Shown here piece after piece: positions 1 through 8,203 of a stretch of 32,324 nucleotides of DNA. The notes beneath the pieces are model-generated. The model was not told where the DNA came from, searched no databases, and was given only the letters and a program-made list of their open reading frames with translations. The DNA lies in NCBI RefSeq assembly GCF_900089835.1, contig NZ_OANU01000012.1:1-32324 (forward strand). Direction: 5' to 3'. Every line of letters begins with the position of its first letter. Positions within the stretch are counted from its first letter, which is position 1. Origin of the DNA: Vibrio thalassae. GTDB taxonomy: Bacteria > Pseudomonadota > Gammaproteobacteria > Enterobacterales > Vibrionaceae. The position numbers were made by a program, and so were the translations under genes.

Positions 1-138
<138 letters not shown>

Positions 139-146
139 TTACTTGG

Positions 147-201
147 GTGGGTCAGTTTTACTTCGGCGATAACGTCGATAAGTGGGTCAATTTTAAACTG
201 G
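147..201 (+). repeat. IS21 right-end repeats
   Basis: Two 20-bp repeats start at 147 and 182, 35 bp apart. Both begin GTGGGTCARTTTTA and then diverge. Multiple related repeats at each end are characteristic of IS21-family elements, where they bind the transposase. The second copy lies 8 bp inside the inferred end at 209. Confidence 0.7.
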
Positions 202-209
202 CGTTGACA

Positions 210-512
210 TAGTAATAAACCCTTTGCTAAATAAGTATTTAATAGGCGGCGGGACTAAAGGCAGTAGTGCGAATAACTTGAGTGGTTCTTCTAGTAAACA
301 TGGTTAATTAGTGACATTACTCGATACGCCCAAGTGGGCGTATCCGGTAAAGTTTCTTACTCAAGGGGTAATTCGTGCAAGCGACAAAGCCTAATGAGTT
401 ATGTTTATGGGGAACTAAATTGTGAAGGTTAGTCTAAAAAGCTTTAGCATCACCACTCTTATTGCGTTCATGTCTTACCTGTCTTTGTTGTTCACCCACA
501 GCTCCCACTAAC
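210..512. other. Intergenic region between IS21 end and relaxase gene
   Basis: This stretch of about 300 bp has no convincing gene on either strand. It lies downstream of the relaxase stop codon and beyond the IS end. The only structure seen is a 9-bp perfect hairpin at 323-344. No clear oriT-like set of inverted repeats was recognised, although this is the kind of place where one could lie. Confidence 0.6.
323..344. other. Perfect 9-bp hairpin, function unknown
   Basis: GATACGCCC at 323-331 and GGGCGTATC at 336-344 are perfect inverted repeats around the loop AAGT. Neither strand has a clean T-run after the stem, so a Rho-independent terminator is only one possibility. It could end relaxase transcription from the right or be a protein or recombination site. 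Confidence 0.5.
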
Positions 513-3257
513 TTACTCTCCACCGCCTACCAACGATAAATCTGTATTGAATGAAATAGGGCTCCCATTGAGTTGTGGTGAATTGACGGCGAGAAGGAAC
601 CCTTTAAGCACCTCACTCGTTGAAGAATTCACCATTGACACAACAGTATTGTTGTTTGTCGCGAGTGTGTAGTCACTTTTTTCGAACACCATTCTCATCT
701 CATCTGAAATGCCATCTTCAAATAACGCGAAGAATTTGTCCGTCACTACAAATAGACCAAACCGCGTCATATGAAGTGGTGAAGAAGGTTTATTGCAGTC
801 TATTGCTCCAGAGTTAAGTAATGACTCAATATATGGTACGTAGCGCACAACCAATTTACGCGAGTTGTCGAGACATTCCTCACTCTCCAACACTTGGGTT
901 GGTAAAAAACCTAGCCAATGAGGTCGGCCAACGAGATACTTCCTACTGCAACGCGTCATCAGTTCTTCATCTGTGAAATTGATATCCGTTGGTGCATGAG
1001 AGAAGCGTATGGGCCCCGAAAACGGGTCTGTTTCTACTACCGTAGTGTCATCTGTCGGCATATCAATATAGTGGCTAGCATCTACTCCCATCACTGGAGG
1101 AGGATTAGCTTCACTTGACACATTTGTGTTTTTTTTGCGTGTCGCTGAAGATTCACTTATTGAGTCAGATTCAAGACTCGGAGTTTTGTTTGGCTTCGCT
1201 GGTGGTTTCTTGTTGGCTGTACGCTTTTGGGTGGAGTCATCGAGTCCACCCAAACCGACATTAATCGCTTTATCCAGCAAAGAACCCTCACCTCTCTGAA
1301 CATTGGAGTTTCTGTTCGTCTCCTTGACTGACTTTCTATTTCTAGGCTTCTTGCTAGATGTTGGGCTCATACCAACCTTTTTGTCTACCGAACCTGCTTG
1401 TGAAGAAGGACTTTGCGTTGCACCAGGCACGCGGACTCCCTTTCGCTGTTTAGATGATTTGTTAGCCTCTGTAGATGATGGAATGTCTGCTGACTTGTCA
1501 ACACTCTTTTTATCTACCGAACCTGCTTGTGAAGAAGGACTTTGCGTTGCACCAGGCACGCGGACTGCCTTTCGCTGTTTAGATGATTTGTTAGCTTCTG
1601 TAGATGATGAAATGTCTGCTGACTTGTCAACACTCGCCTTTACCTCTTTTTGAACCTTGCCATTACCCAAGGGCGGTAAACTTGGAGTAACTAAGACTGG
1701 TTCTTGCGTCTTCTCGGCCGAATCATCTTCCTCTACAACTTCATCTTGTGCCGAAGATGAATGAGTTTCAGCGCGACTCTTAGTAGATGTTCGACTCGTA
1801 TCATCATCTTTTGCAGCTACACTGTCGGAAGACGATTCATCTTCCGTTTCATCAGTATTCTCATAGAACGCATCATACAATTCAGGGTAGTTTTCTTCTG
1901 TAAACTCATCCCGATCTTCTTCCAAGCTTTTTGGCGAAATACTGAACTGAACATCTAGTGTTTTAAGATCTGGTATTTCTATCGACGGAAACGCGCGCAT
2001 ATCAAAGACGAGATAGCTCATTTCACGAGATTTGTTATTGTTGTTAGTTGAGAAAAACTCGATCCACCAGAGCGTATCTCCGGATGGTGCTGTCATTGTC
2101 ACATCGTTATCAGCCAGCATCGTGTAGATGCTTTGATTATTAGGAATAGATATATTGCGTGCTTTTATGCGTTTGTTGATGATCGGCAAGACCGATTTCG
2201 CTGAAACAAAGACAAGGCGACCAAATCGTTCGAGATGACTGAATTTACCCATGGCCGCTTGATTGCAATTCAGTCCGTACGACTCAGGATCGGCCAACAG
2301 AGCTGCAAACTCGTACTTATACACTTCATAGATTGGTACATTTGGATCATCTAGGTCGACGTATTTACCGCCTCCATTCAACATATAAGCTTTACGCGCT
2401 TGAGCCGTAGAGTATGAATCTCCGTGACTGACGCATCGACCAATTGCATCGCCATTTGCATAATCGGAAGCAATCGTATGAATAAGGTGTATATAGAGTT
2501 CCGCGCAATAACGTTCGTTCATATCAAGCAACCACTCCAGACCCTCTGATGGCACGACCGCTTGTAGAAAAGTCGTAGAGAATAACTCATGCGAGTTTTT
2601 CTTATATACGTTTAGATTAAGACGGTTTCTGTTGCGTTCGGTTTTGAACTCTACCTGTTCATCTTCCGATGGTGTAGCATGTATCAGTGGACTCCAGAAA
2701 ATCCACTTATCATCACTGTCTTTAATATACCAACGAACATCCGTCAGTATCTTACCTGCATCATGTAACAAACCAGCTAGAAACACCGCATACATAAACG
2801 GTCGTTTTAACCACTGAATCGTCTCCGAATTACCATCCGGGAAATAATACCGTCCTTGGGATACTTTGAGTGAATAAAGGGCAACTTCTAAAGAATGCTC
2901 AATCAACCCAAATGCTTCTGCATGATGATAGCGCTCTGAAGCACCAACGTCCTGACACAACTCGGCAAATGACCTGATTGGCGGAAGATAGTATTTCATC
3001 CAGTACTCGTCAGAGAGACCTACCACCTCTTTGATGGTACTCACTAATTGTGCGCAACGCTCACGCTCCAATATAGTGTCGGCACTGAGAAAAATGTGGC
3101 GCCCTTCAGAAACGCTAGTTTTAGTTTGGGAGACAACTGGTACTGAAATTTCTGTCGCAGATTTAGCACCATCGTTAATCTCCAAACCGCTTTGCGGGTG
3201 ATTTTTTTTCCGTCCGAATTTTAGGAACGAAAATATACTAGTCATCGAAATACTCAT
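513..3257 (-). CDS. traI: MOBH-class conjugative relaxase (TraI_2 type)
   Basis: This 914-aa protein would nick the element at oriT and pilot the strand during conjugation. The N-terminal half has the TraI_2/HD-type signature of MOBH relaxases: RYHHAEAFGLIEHSLEV near residues 110-125 and AGLLHDAGK near 160-170. A long polar, low-complexity region at about 465-730 includes two near-identical 43-aa repeats. The C-terminal 170 residues resemble the TraI_2_C winged-helix domain. SXT TraI is about 716 aa, so this one is long, mainly because of the linker. The start is uncertain: ATG at 3257 is used, but GTG at 3272 and ATG at 3245 are in frame and none has a strong ribosome binding site. It is divergent from, and almost touches, the 3263 gene. 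Confidence 0.85.
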   Translation of the reverse strand: MSISMTSIFSFLKFGRKKNHPQSGLEINDGAKSATEISVPVVSQTKTSVSEGRHIFLSADTILERERCAQLVSTIKEVVGLSDEYWMKYYLPPIRSFAELCQDVGASERYHHAEAFGLIEHSLEVALYSLKVSQGRYYFPDGNSETIQWLKRPFMYAVFLAGLLHDAGKILTDVRWYIKDSDDKWIFWSPLIHATPSEDEQVEFKTERNRNRLNLNVYKKNSHELFSTTFLQAVVPSEGLEWLLDMNERYCAELYIHLIHTIASDYANGDAIGRCVSHGDSYSTAQARKAYMLNGGGKYVDLDDPNVPIYEVYKYEFAALLADPESYGLNCNQAAMGKFSHLERFGRLVFVSAKSVLPIINKRIKARNISIPNNQSIYTMLADNDVTMTAPSGDTLWWIEFFSTNNNNKSREMSYLVFDMRAFPSIEIPDLKTLDVQFSISPKSLEEDRDEFTEENYPELYDAFYENTDETEDESSSDSVAAKDDDTSRTSTKSRAETHSSSAQDEVVEEDDSAEKTQEPVLVTPSLPPLGNGKVQKEVKASVDKSADISSSTEANKSSKQRKAVRVPGATQSPSSQAGSVDKKSVDKSADIPSSTEANKSSKQRKGVRVPGATQSPSSQAGSVDKKVGMSPTSSKKPRNRKSVKETNRNSNVQRGEGSLLDKAINVGLGGLDDSTQKRTANKKPPAKPNKTPSLESDSISESSATRKKNTNVSSEANPPPVMGVDASHYIDMPTDDTTVVETDPFSGPIRFSHAPTDINFTDEELMTRCSRKYLVGRPHWLGFLPTQVLESEECLDNSRKLVVRYVPYIESLLNSGAIDCNKPSSPLHMTRFGLFVVTDKFFALFEDGISDEMRMVFEKSDYTLATNNNTVVSMVNSSTSEVLKGFLLAVNSPQLNGSPISFNTDLSLVGGGE
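1377..1634 (-). repeat. Tandem 129-bp repeat inside the relaxase gene
   Basis: Two adjacent copies of a 129-bp unit, near 1377-1505 and 1506-1634, differ at only a few bases. They encode two 43-aa blocks with the shared segments STEANKSSKQRK and RVPGATQSPSSQAGSVDKK. Because the period is a multiple of three the reading frame is kept. The high identity suggests recent duplication in the flexible linker of the relaxase. Confidence 0.9.
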
Positions 3258-3262
3258 GAATA

Positions 3263-3562
3263 ATGAAAACACCTGGGGGTAACATTTTGGGAACAGAACT
3301 AACTGAAAAACAAAGTCAGCTCATCAGTCTGCTAGGCAGCAAAACAAATCTAAAACGCATTATCAAAACTATGCCTGAGCCACACTACTCAAAGCTGAGA
3401 AAAGTGATGCTTGAAGCGATAAGTGACACCGACTCAGAAAGAGCAGAGGCGGAGTTACAAAAGCAACACAACATTGCACTCATCGAATCTGCAGTGACGC
3501 AATTGAGAGAGCAAGGCGTTCCTAGCGAACTCATTGCACAACAACTGTCTAGCACTACCTAG
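3263..3562 (+). CDS. Small hypothetical protein, first gene of the 3.3-6.1 kb operon
   Basis: This is a 99-aa, mostly helical, soluble protein with no signal peptide or membrane segment. I do not recognise the family. The ATG at 3263 has no visible ribosome binding site and almost overlaps the divergent relaxase start. An in-frame TTG at 3287, preceded by GGGGG seven bases upstream, is a reasonable alternative start. The C-terminal half (EQGVPSELIAQQLSS) looks like a short helix-turn-helix-like or helical hairpin element. It is co-directional with the genes that follow, with a 57-bp gap. Confidence 0.6.
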   Translation: MKTPGGNILGTELTEKQSQLISLLGSKTNLKRIIKTMPEPHYSKLRKVMLEAISDTDSERAEAELQKQHNIALIESAVTQLREQGVPSELIAQQLSSTT

Positions 3563-3619
3563 TATCCGCTCGTTTTAAAGTATTGAACGTCGAAAAATGA
3601 AAAAAAGGTTGGCTTGGAA

Positions 3620-4330
3620 ATGAATACACACAGCACAGCTCTCGACTATATGAATGCGCTTAGATCTGATAGCACAAAGAAAGTAGAACACTCTCTAAAC
3701 GATAGCTACGCTAGAAACTGCTCATACTACATTCGAATACTAAAGAGGTGGGCAAATACACCTAGATTGTTAGAGCCGATATCAAACTACAGAGCGGTGA
3801 GAGGTTTAGCGATAGAACTGAACAAGTACGAGTGCGGCAACTTCATCGCTCACGAAATAGGACAGCGCGGCTGCGCATACTCAGATCTTCTGCAGAAATT
3901 ACTCTGGTGCCAGAAGCAACTGTCGGAGGAAGAATACCGAGCCGGGAAATTGACGCTACCAACTACTGAAAGTAGTAAAACCTGTGCAGATTTTCTCTCT
4001 AAATTAAGCGTGCACATTGAAGTGCTTGACAAACTCAGCATTCACTCGTTTACCCTGTATAAGAATGTCGTTAGCCCACAATCTAGTGAAGAAATTGAGA
4101 AATTCGCTGCCGAAAAACACATCGATTTAGATTCTCGCTCCATACCATCTAATGATTATTTAAACCTGTTGTCGGCCATCGTAGGAGTCGCGTTATCGAA
4201 AGCGGACAGCAACACAGAACTGGGTCAAATAAACAATGAGGTGAGTCTTATGCCAACGCCTAAAGACATACTTTATTCATTCGTATCAAGCGCTCTAGCG
4301 GCCAGACATGGAGGCATAGACGTAGCATGA
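3620..4330 (+). CDS. Hypothetical protein of the PFL_4669-type operon
   Basis: A 236-aa soluble, helix-rich protein of no family I can name. The ATG at 3620 is used; a TTG at 3614 with AAGG five bases upstream is an alternative that adds two residues. The stop codon overlaps the next start as ATGA, so the two are probably translated together. In GI-type elements this position, upstream of the PFL_4669 gene, usually holds small DNA-metabolism or partition accessory genes. That is only a contextual hint, not evidence for this protein. Confidence 0.65.
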   Translation: MNTHSTALDYMNALRSDSTKKVEHSLNDSYARNCSYYIRILKRWANTPRLLEPISNYRAVRGLAIELNKYECGNFIAHEIGQRGCAYSDLLQKLLWCQKQLSEEEYRAGKLTLPTTESSKTCADFLSKLSVHIEVLDKLSIHSFTLYKNVVSPQSSEEIEKFAAEKHIDLDSRSIPSNDYLNLLSAIVGVALSKADSNTELGQINNEVSLMPTPKDILYSFVSSALAARHGGIDVA

Positions 4331-4626
4331 CACTCTCAATTAGAAACAAAGTGGCATACAGAAAACTGATTCGATTGAGTAATCACTATCTGCATAATCC
4401 ACGACCAGTAAAAACGTGGAGTGCATACACTCGGGGCATGGAGAATCACTTGGATGAACTCAAAGATTCTCTCGCTTTTCTCGCGTCAATACCGTCTAGC
4501 TCACTTGATATTGAAGCAATACTCACGGCAATACATACACGTAGTGACGGAATCGTATTTGAAGATCTAAGCGAAACAAGAGCGTTTATTAGGTTATGTA
4601 AAAACGAATTGGAGGGCAACAAATGA
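4327..4626 (+). CDS. Small hypothetical protein, translationally coupled
   Basis: This 99-aa protein has a basic N-terminus (SIRNKVAYRKLIRLSNHYLH) and an acidic helical C-terminus, with no membrane segment. Its start overlaps the stop of the gene before it (ATGA at 4327), and its own stop overlaps the next start at 4623 in the same way. The tight coupling argues that it is a real gene and perhaps a partner of its neighbours. The family is not recognised. Confidence 0.65.
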   Translation: MTLSIRNKVAYRKLIRLSNHYLHNPRPVKTWSAYTRGMENHLDELKDSLAFLASIPSSSLDIEAILTAIHTRSDGIVFEDLSETRAFIRLCKNELEGNK

Positions 4627-5330
4627 GTACCAGATCGTGGACATTTAGCTACGGCATCTTGCTCAATCTGGCCATTGAAGATGCTGTTCATTCAGACATG
4701 GTAGTGATCAATGAAATACTACAGAAAGACGCTAAAGAGCAAGTAACGCTATTTCAATCTTGGTTCAATATCTCTGAAGAATTAGCGTACAAAGTAACGC
4801 ATAGCAAACTGGCGACAGGTCTAATTGAAGCCGCAACATTGGTTAATGAATCGGTTACCGAAATCGCTAGTATTCAAACTCTGAGACGCGCCTCTGAAAC
4901 AAAAAAAGGGCAAGAGCTCATCAAAAAATTAATAGAGAAGCACGAACTACTTGCACATATCGAGGCACTCAACATTCGCTACTCGCAACGCGATTTGCTC
5001 AAGAGTGAGCTTAACATATCTCGTCGCAACGCAGCAAAGTTAAGAGAGATCATGGATGCACCTGTTCGAGTTGTTCGAGAGCAGAACAGTTTCATTCAAT
5101 CAGAAGTCAAGCTGTCAAGGAATACCAGTGCCGTGGATAAATTTCGAAGCTACAAAGCCAAAGACGACATACCGGCCATCGTAAAGAGAACCAGCCCTAA
5201 CTATCCAATATCAAGCGCTATTGTCAGTTTTGCTTTACACGCAAAAATGGAAATACGCGACATCAATAGAGAGATTCTTGACGATATTGTAGCTGCCGTA
5301 ACAGAGAATATGGGAAGAAAAACATCATGA
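4623..5330 (+). CDS. Hypothetical protein, possibly DUF2857-like
   Basis: A 235-aa soluble protein coupled by ATGA overlaps to both neighbours. The early segment (LFQSWFNISEELAYKV) has the look of the DUF2857/FlhD-like regulators found next to PFL_4669 genes in GI-type elements. A middle segment, SQRDLLKSELNISRRNAAKL, could be a helix-turn-helix with the recognition helix near residue 135. Together these suggest a DNA-binding regulator, but the family match is from memory and weak. Confidence 0.6.
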   Translation: MSTRSWTFSYGILLNLAIEDAVHSDMVVINEILQKDAKEQVTLFQSWFNISEELAYKVTHSKLATGLIEAATLVNESVTEIASIQTLRRASETKKGQELIKKLIEKHELLAHIEALNIRYSQRDLLKSELNISRRNAAKLREIMDAPVRVVREQNSFIQSEVKLSRNTSAVDKFRSYKAKDDIPAIVKRTSPNYPISSAIVSFALHAKMEIRDINREILDDIVAAVTENMGRKTS

Positions 5331-6130
5331 CTAATAGAAAGGTACAAGAAGCTTCAAAGACACCGTTTGAACATCAATCTTCAATGTCTATTACTGGAGA
5401 AATGATCGAAAACAAACCAGCTCAAACCGTCTGCATCGTGCAGTTTTACACAAAGGTTGCGCCGAAACTTCTTTTCTCAGTAAAAGATAACAACGCAGCA
5501 AAGCAGGGAAGATTTATCATTGGAGTGGACTGGTTTGACACCAAACTTGCACCACTTTATACCGCAATCCGAAACGACGACCCGTTCGCTGACCAGCTTT
5601 TGGTGGACATCGAAATCAGCATTGACGAGCTAGGAGATGCCTACAAAGCCAAGCAAGAAGAGATCCGAGAATTGATTGCCAATCGACTCACGAGCACCGG
5701 AACGCGAATAGAATTTCCAGCCGATGGCTACAACAACGAGTGCCGAGTTTCATTCAATAATCGCCTTGCTTATAGTTTCCTCTGGTTAACAAAAGAGCTT
5801 GATAATTACATGTACTATCTCTATTTGGCAGACAAGTACAATGTCATCGAACGAGCTCAGTACAACGAGCTTTGGCGCGAAGCAAAACGCTCCTTTAGAT
5901 ACACTCTGGGAAAAATTAACGGATGGAAGGCTACGTCAATTACGCGAGTTGACCTAGCGCAAGGAACAGCGCGTGTGCCGGTCGCTTTCAATCTCAATGA
6001 AAAGATTTCGCTAAGCCAAGAAGTCCTACTTCTTGAAGAAAGAGCAGGCACTGCACCGCCTATTTCATCATGGAAGAATAACATCTTGCCTAACGACGTT
6101 TTAAATCGATTAAAAGAAACATACTGCTAG
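5327..6130 (+). CDS. PFL_4669-family integrating conjugative element protein
   Basis: This 267-aa protein matches the pattern of the ICE family PFL_4669 (TIGR03761). It has an early segment ending in QGRFIIGVDWFDTKLAPLY, an acidic helical middle (DDPFADQLLVDIE), an FNNRLAYSFLWLTKELDNY block, and a late ITRVDLAQGTARV motif corresponding to the family's VTREDIRQGTAR. The molecular role is unknown; members sit in the DNA-processing block of GI-type elements. It is the last gene of the operon, coupled by ATGA to the gene before it and followed 25 bp later by a terminator. Confidence 0.75.
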   Translation: MTNRKVQEASKTPFEHQSSMSITGEMIENKPAQTVCIVQFYTKVAPKLLFSVKDNNAAKQGRFIIGVDWFDTKLAPLYTAIRNDDPFADQLLVDIEISIDELGDAYKAKQEEIRELIANRLTSTGTRIEFPADGYNNECRVSFNNRLAYSFLWLTKELDNYMYYLYLADKYNVIERAQYNELWREAKRSFRYTLGKINGWKATSITRVDLAQGTARVPVAFNLNEKISLSQEVLLLEERAGTAPPISSWKNNILPNDVLNRLKETYC

Positions 6131-6155
6131 AGCACTTTCAAAATTCCTGCATACG

Positions 6156-6191
6156 AGCTCGACTATCTTCACTAAGTAGTCGGGCTTTTTT
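6156..6191 (+). terminator. Rho-independent terminator after the PFL_4669 gene
   Basis: AGCTCGACTA at 6156-6165 pairs with TAGTCGGGCT at 6177-6186, with one G-U pair and an 11-base loop, and runs directly into six T residues. It lies 25 bp after the stop at 6130 and closes the 3.3-6.1 kb operon. Confidence 0.85.
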
Positions 6192-6256
6192 CTTCCTTAA
6201 GGATTGGAAAAAGCCAATTTATAAACATTGTTGGCCTCACTCGAAACTGATTTACA

Positions 6257-6425
6257 TCACCCGATAGTCGGTTTTGCGTCACCCGCTTTGCGGTTTTGTG
6301 TCACCCGATAGTCGGTTAGTGTCACCCAGCATTCGGTTTGTTGTCACCCGATTATCGGTTAGTGTCACCTGATATGTGGTTTTTGCATCACCCGCTTTGC
6401 GGTTTATGTCACCCTTTTTACGGTT
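6257..6425. repeat. Eight phased palindromic repeats (iteron or operator array)
   Basis: Eight copies of the 17-bp motif TCACCCGNNNNNCGGTT start at 6257, 6279, 6301, 6322, 6344, 6365, 6388 and 6409, so spacing is 21-23 bp, about two helical turns. Each holds an imperfect dyad CCG-N5-CGG with a variable centre (ATAGT twice, CTTTG twice, ATTAT once). Copies 4, 6 and 8 are degenerate, and weaker traces continue to about 6450. This suits cooperative binding by a dimeric protein on one DNA face. It may be a replication origin with iterons, or a regulatory array ahead of the transfer operon. Confidence 0.85.
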
Positions 6426-6646
6426 TTGCACCACTTTTTTCTGTCACTTTTGGAGGTCTAAAAAGGGTGCCAAATCACTATATAAGAATATATATAAAAT
6501 AAGCTATATGTGGGCCTGCTGGCAGAGGGGATTTGTCCGTTGTTTTGGCGCTGCACTAATTGCGGTAACTGAGAGTGGTGTTTTTTTTCATTTGCATCGT
6601 TAAAGGAGAAGAAAGAGGTTAAATAGGAAAGGGAGCACAAAATAAC
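6426..6646 (+). promoter_or_regulatory. AT-rich leader region of the transfer operon
   Basis: No gene is seen. A strongly AT-rich stretch at about 6476-6510 (ATATAAGAATATATATAAAA) directly follows the phased repeats. This is the layout of an origin with an unwinding element, but equally of a promoter region. A run of eight T residues lies near 6583-6590. The GGGAG near 6632 is the likely ribosome binding site of the next gene. No convincing sigma-70 -35/-10 pair was found. Confidence 0.45.
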
Positions 6647-7066
6647 ATGAAACTCATTTATCTCTCGCTCGCTCTTGCGCCTGCGCTCGCTAGTGCAACA
6701 AATACGGAGTCGGTTGATGCAAAACTAGTGTATGACCAAGGTGGTTACACTCAGGTTGTTATTGACTCAAACTTCGAGCAGAAATACCCACTACTTCAAG
6801 TCACAAGCTTGGAATTTCCCACTTCAGTAAAATACGTTGGCCAAGCACTCAACTACGCACTGGCGCTATCAGGTTACCAACTCGAAAGCACAAGAGACAG
6901 CGACTACACCACGTTACGTTTATACGCAAAAAAATTACCACTTGTGAATCGCAGTTTTACTCGAAGCACCGTGAAGCAAATTGTAGAGGTGATCGTTGGC
7001 CATGGCTATGACATCAACATCAACGAAAAATCACGCACCATCCGAATTGTCAAGCAAGCATCTTAA
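6647..7066 (+). CDS. pilL: PilL-like N-terminal domain protein of PFGI-1-type elements
   Basis: This 139-aa exported protein has a signal peptide ending near ALASA (residue 17). The rest resembles the N-terminal domain of the PFGI-1-class PilL protein (TIGR03748), with a segment on building up an amyloid-like or secretin N-domain fold (FPTSVKYVGQALNYALALSG) and a C-terminal DININEKSRTIRIV. In GI-type elements this gene begins the transfer block and the protein is taken to sit in the periplasm as part of the mating channel or pilus. Here it starts the long transfer operon, just after the phased repeat array. The next gene begins 9 bp later. Confidence 0.75.
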   Translation: MKLIYLSLALAPALASATNTESVDAKLVYDQGGYTQVVIDSNFEQKYPLLQVTSLEFPTSVKYVGQALNYALALSGYQLESTRDSDYTTLRLYAKKLPLVNRSFTRSTVKQIVEVIVGHGYDININEKSRTIRIVKQAS

Positions 7067-7075
7067 GGTGGCGGC

Positions 7076-8188
7076 ATGAACAACCAGAAAAAAATAAAGC
7101 GACACGACCAAGGCGCAGCTGACGTTGAAAAAGTAACGCCAATCGACGCTGCGGTATCGGGGAAAAAGGAAATTGAATCGGCAACATCAACAGAGCAATC
7201 AACGGTGATGGAAGAAGCAAGCAAGGACGAATCAAGTGGCGCATCAACAGTGGAGCAATCCAATCCTATAGATACCACATCGTCGAGTGCTGAAAACGAG
7301 GAAGTGCAAACGTCCAAATTAGAAGATGTTGAGCAAGCTAGTGAGGAAGTAGCAAAAAAGAAAAAATCTGGGTCTACGGGTCTGTTGAAGGTCACCAGCC
7401 TTACATTTGTTATAGCGGCATTTTCTAGCGGCGGTTGGTATTTATACAACTCAAATGGCGGCGAGTTTCCAGACTTGGTGAACTTTGCATCAGGAAGTAA
7501 CAGAGCAACATCAGTTGAAACTATATCTCAAGAAAACCTCAATCGTTTGAGCTTAGAAATGCGAGACGTTAAAGAGCAGCTGGCGCAGTTAAATCTACCA
7601 CAGACCATTGATACTATGAAAACACAGAATCAATTACTCCAAGAACGCATCAATAGCGCAATCGAGTCATTCAACGCTGAAGTCGATAGATTTGCAGAAA
7701 CCTCAAGGAAGCGCTCGGAAGAAATCCTAGAATTGAAAGAAGTTGTGACAAAGAATAAAACCTTCGGTGATTCAGAGCGCAAGAATCTGTCGAATCGACT
7801 TATACAGATTGAACTCGAACAAGAAAGAGAAGGGAAAGAGCTACTCGATAAGATTGAGCGTGAAGTGACTAAACTCAAGGCACTCAAGTCAAGCACTCAA
7901 ACGTCAGCACCGAAAACCAATCAGAAAAAAGCACCAAAAGCGGCTCAAGCCTCTACTCAAACCACAACACCGACAACGAAACAAATCACCACTATTGGAA
8001 CGTTAGCACTTGAGAAAATCAGCCGCTTTGGTAGCCAGTACGTAGCGCAGCTCACCGATGGTTTGTCAGGCGCAATGCCGATTATAAAAGGAGACAGGTT
8101 GGGGCAGTATTCTGTCGTCGACATCAACGACGAAGGCGTGACACTGAAAGACCAAATCGGAAATGTCTACCTCATGCCAGCTAAGTAA
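7076..8188 (+). CDS. Single-pass coiled-coil envelope protein, possibly PilP-like C-terminus
   Basis: This 370-aa protein has an acidic, Ser/Thr-rich cytoplasmic N-terminus (about 1-95), one transmembrane helix near 103-123 and a charged coiled coil across about 150-275. A Thr/Lys linker leads to a small C-terminal domain from about 310 (SRFGSQYVAQLTDG ... QIGNVYLMPAK) that looks like a small beta domain as in PilP or TrbI-type proteins. The topology suits an inner-membrane protein reaching into the periplasm to contact PilL. A good AAGGTGG ribosome binding site precedes the ATG. No exact family is recognised. Confidence 0.7.
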   Translation: MNNQKKIKRHDQGAADVEKVTPIDAAVSGKKEIESATSTEQSTVMEEASKDESSGASTVEQSNPIDTTSSSAENEEVQTSKLEDVEQASEEVAKKKKSGSTGLLKVTSLTFVIAAFSSGGWYLYNSNGGEFPDLVNFASGSNRATSVETISQENLNRLSLEMRDVKEQLAQLNLPQTIDTMKTQNQLLQERINSAIESFNAEVDRFAETSRKRSEEILELKEVVTKNKTFGDSERKNLSNRLIQIELEQEREGKELLDKIEREVTKLKALKSSTQTSAPKTNQKKAPKAAQASTQTTTPTTKQITTIGTLALEKISRFGSQYVAQLTDGLSGAMPIIKGDRLGQYSVVDINDEGVTLKDQIGNVYLMPAK

Positions 8189-8203
8189 TCGGAAGTGACG
8201 ATA

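Noticed and set aside
295..305. TAAACATGGTT is shared with the tandem repeats at the right end (32055-32065 and later copies), hinting that the array once spanned both ends.
   Set aside because: Only 11 bp match exactly and the flanks align poorly, so a common origin cannot be claimed.
1303..1653. A 116-aa open frame on the plus strand with repeated hydrophobic and acidic segments.
   Set aside because: It is the antisense of the duplicated relaxase linker, and its repeats simply mirror the 129-bp duplication.
6257..6425. CRISPR array, because of the regular short repeats.
   Set aside because: Repeat plus spacer is only 21-23 bp, the spacer sequences are short and alike, and there are no cas genes.
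6376..6603. A 75-aa open frame over the phased repeats and AT-rich region.
   Set aside because: The composition is that of the repeat array and it has no ribosome binding site; the non-coding array explains it better.
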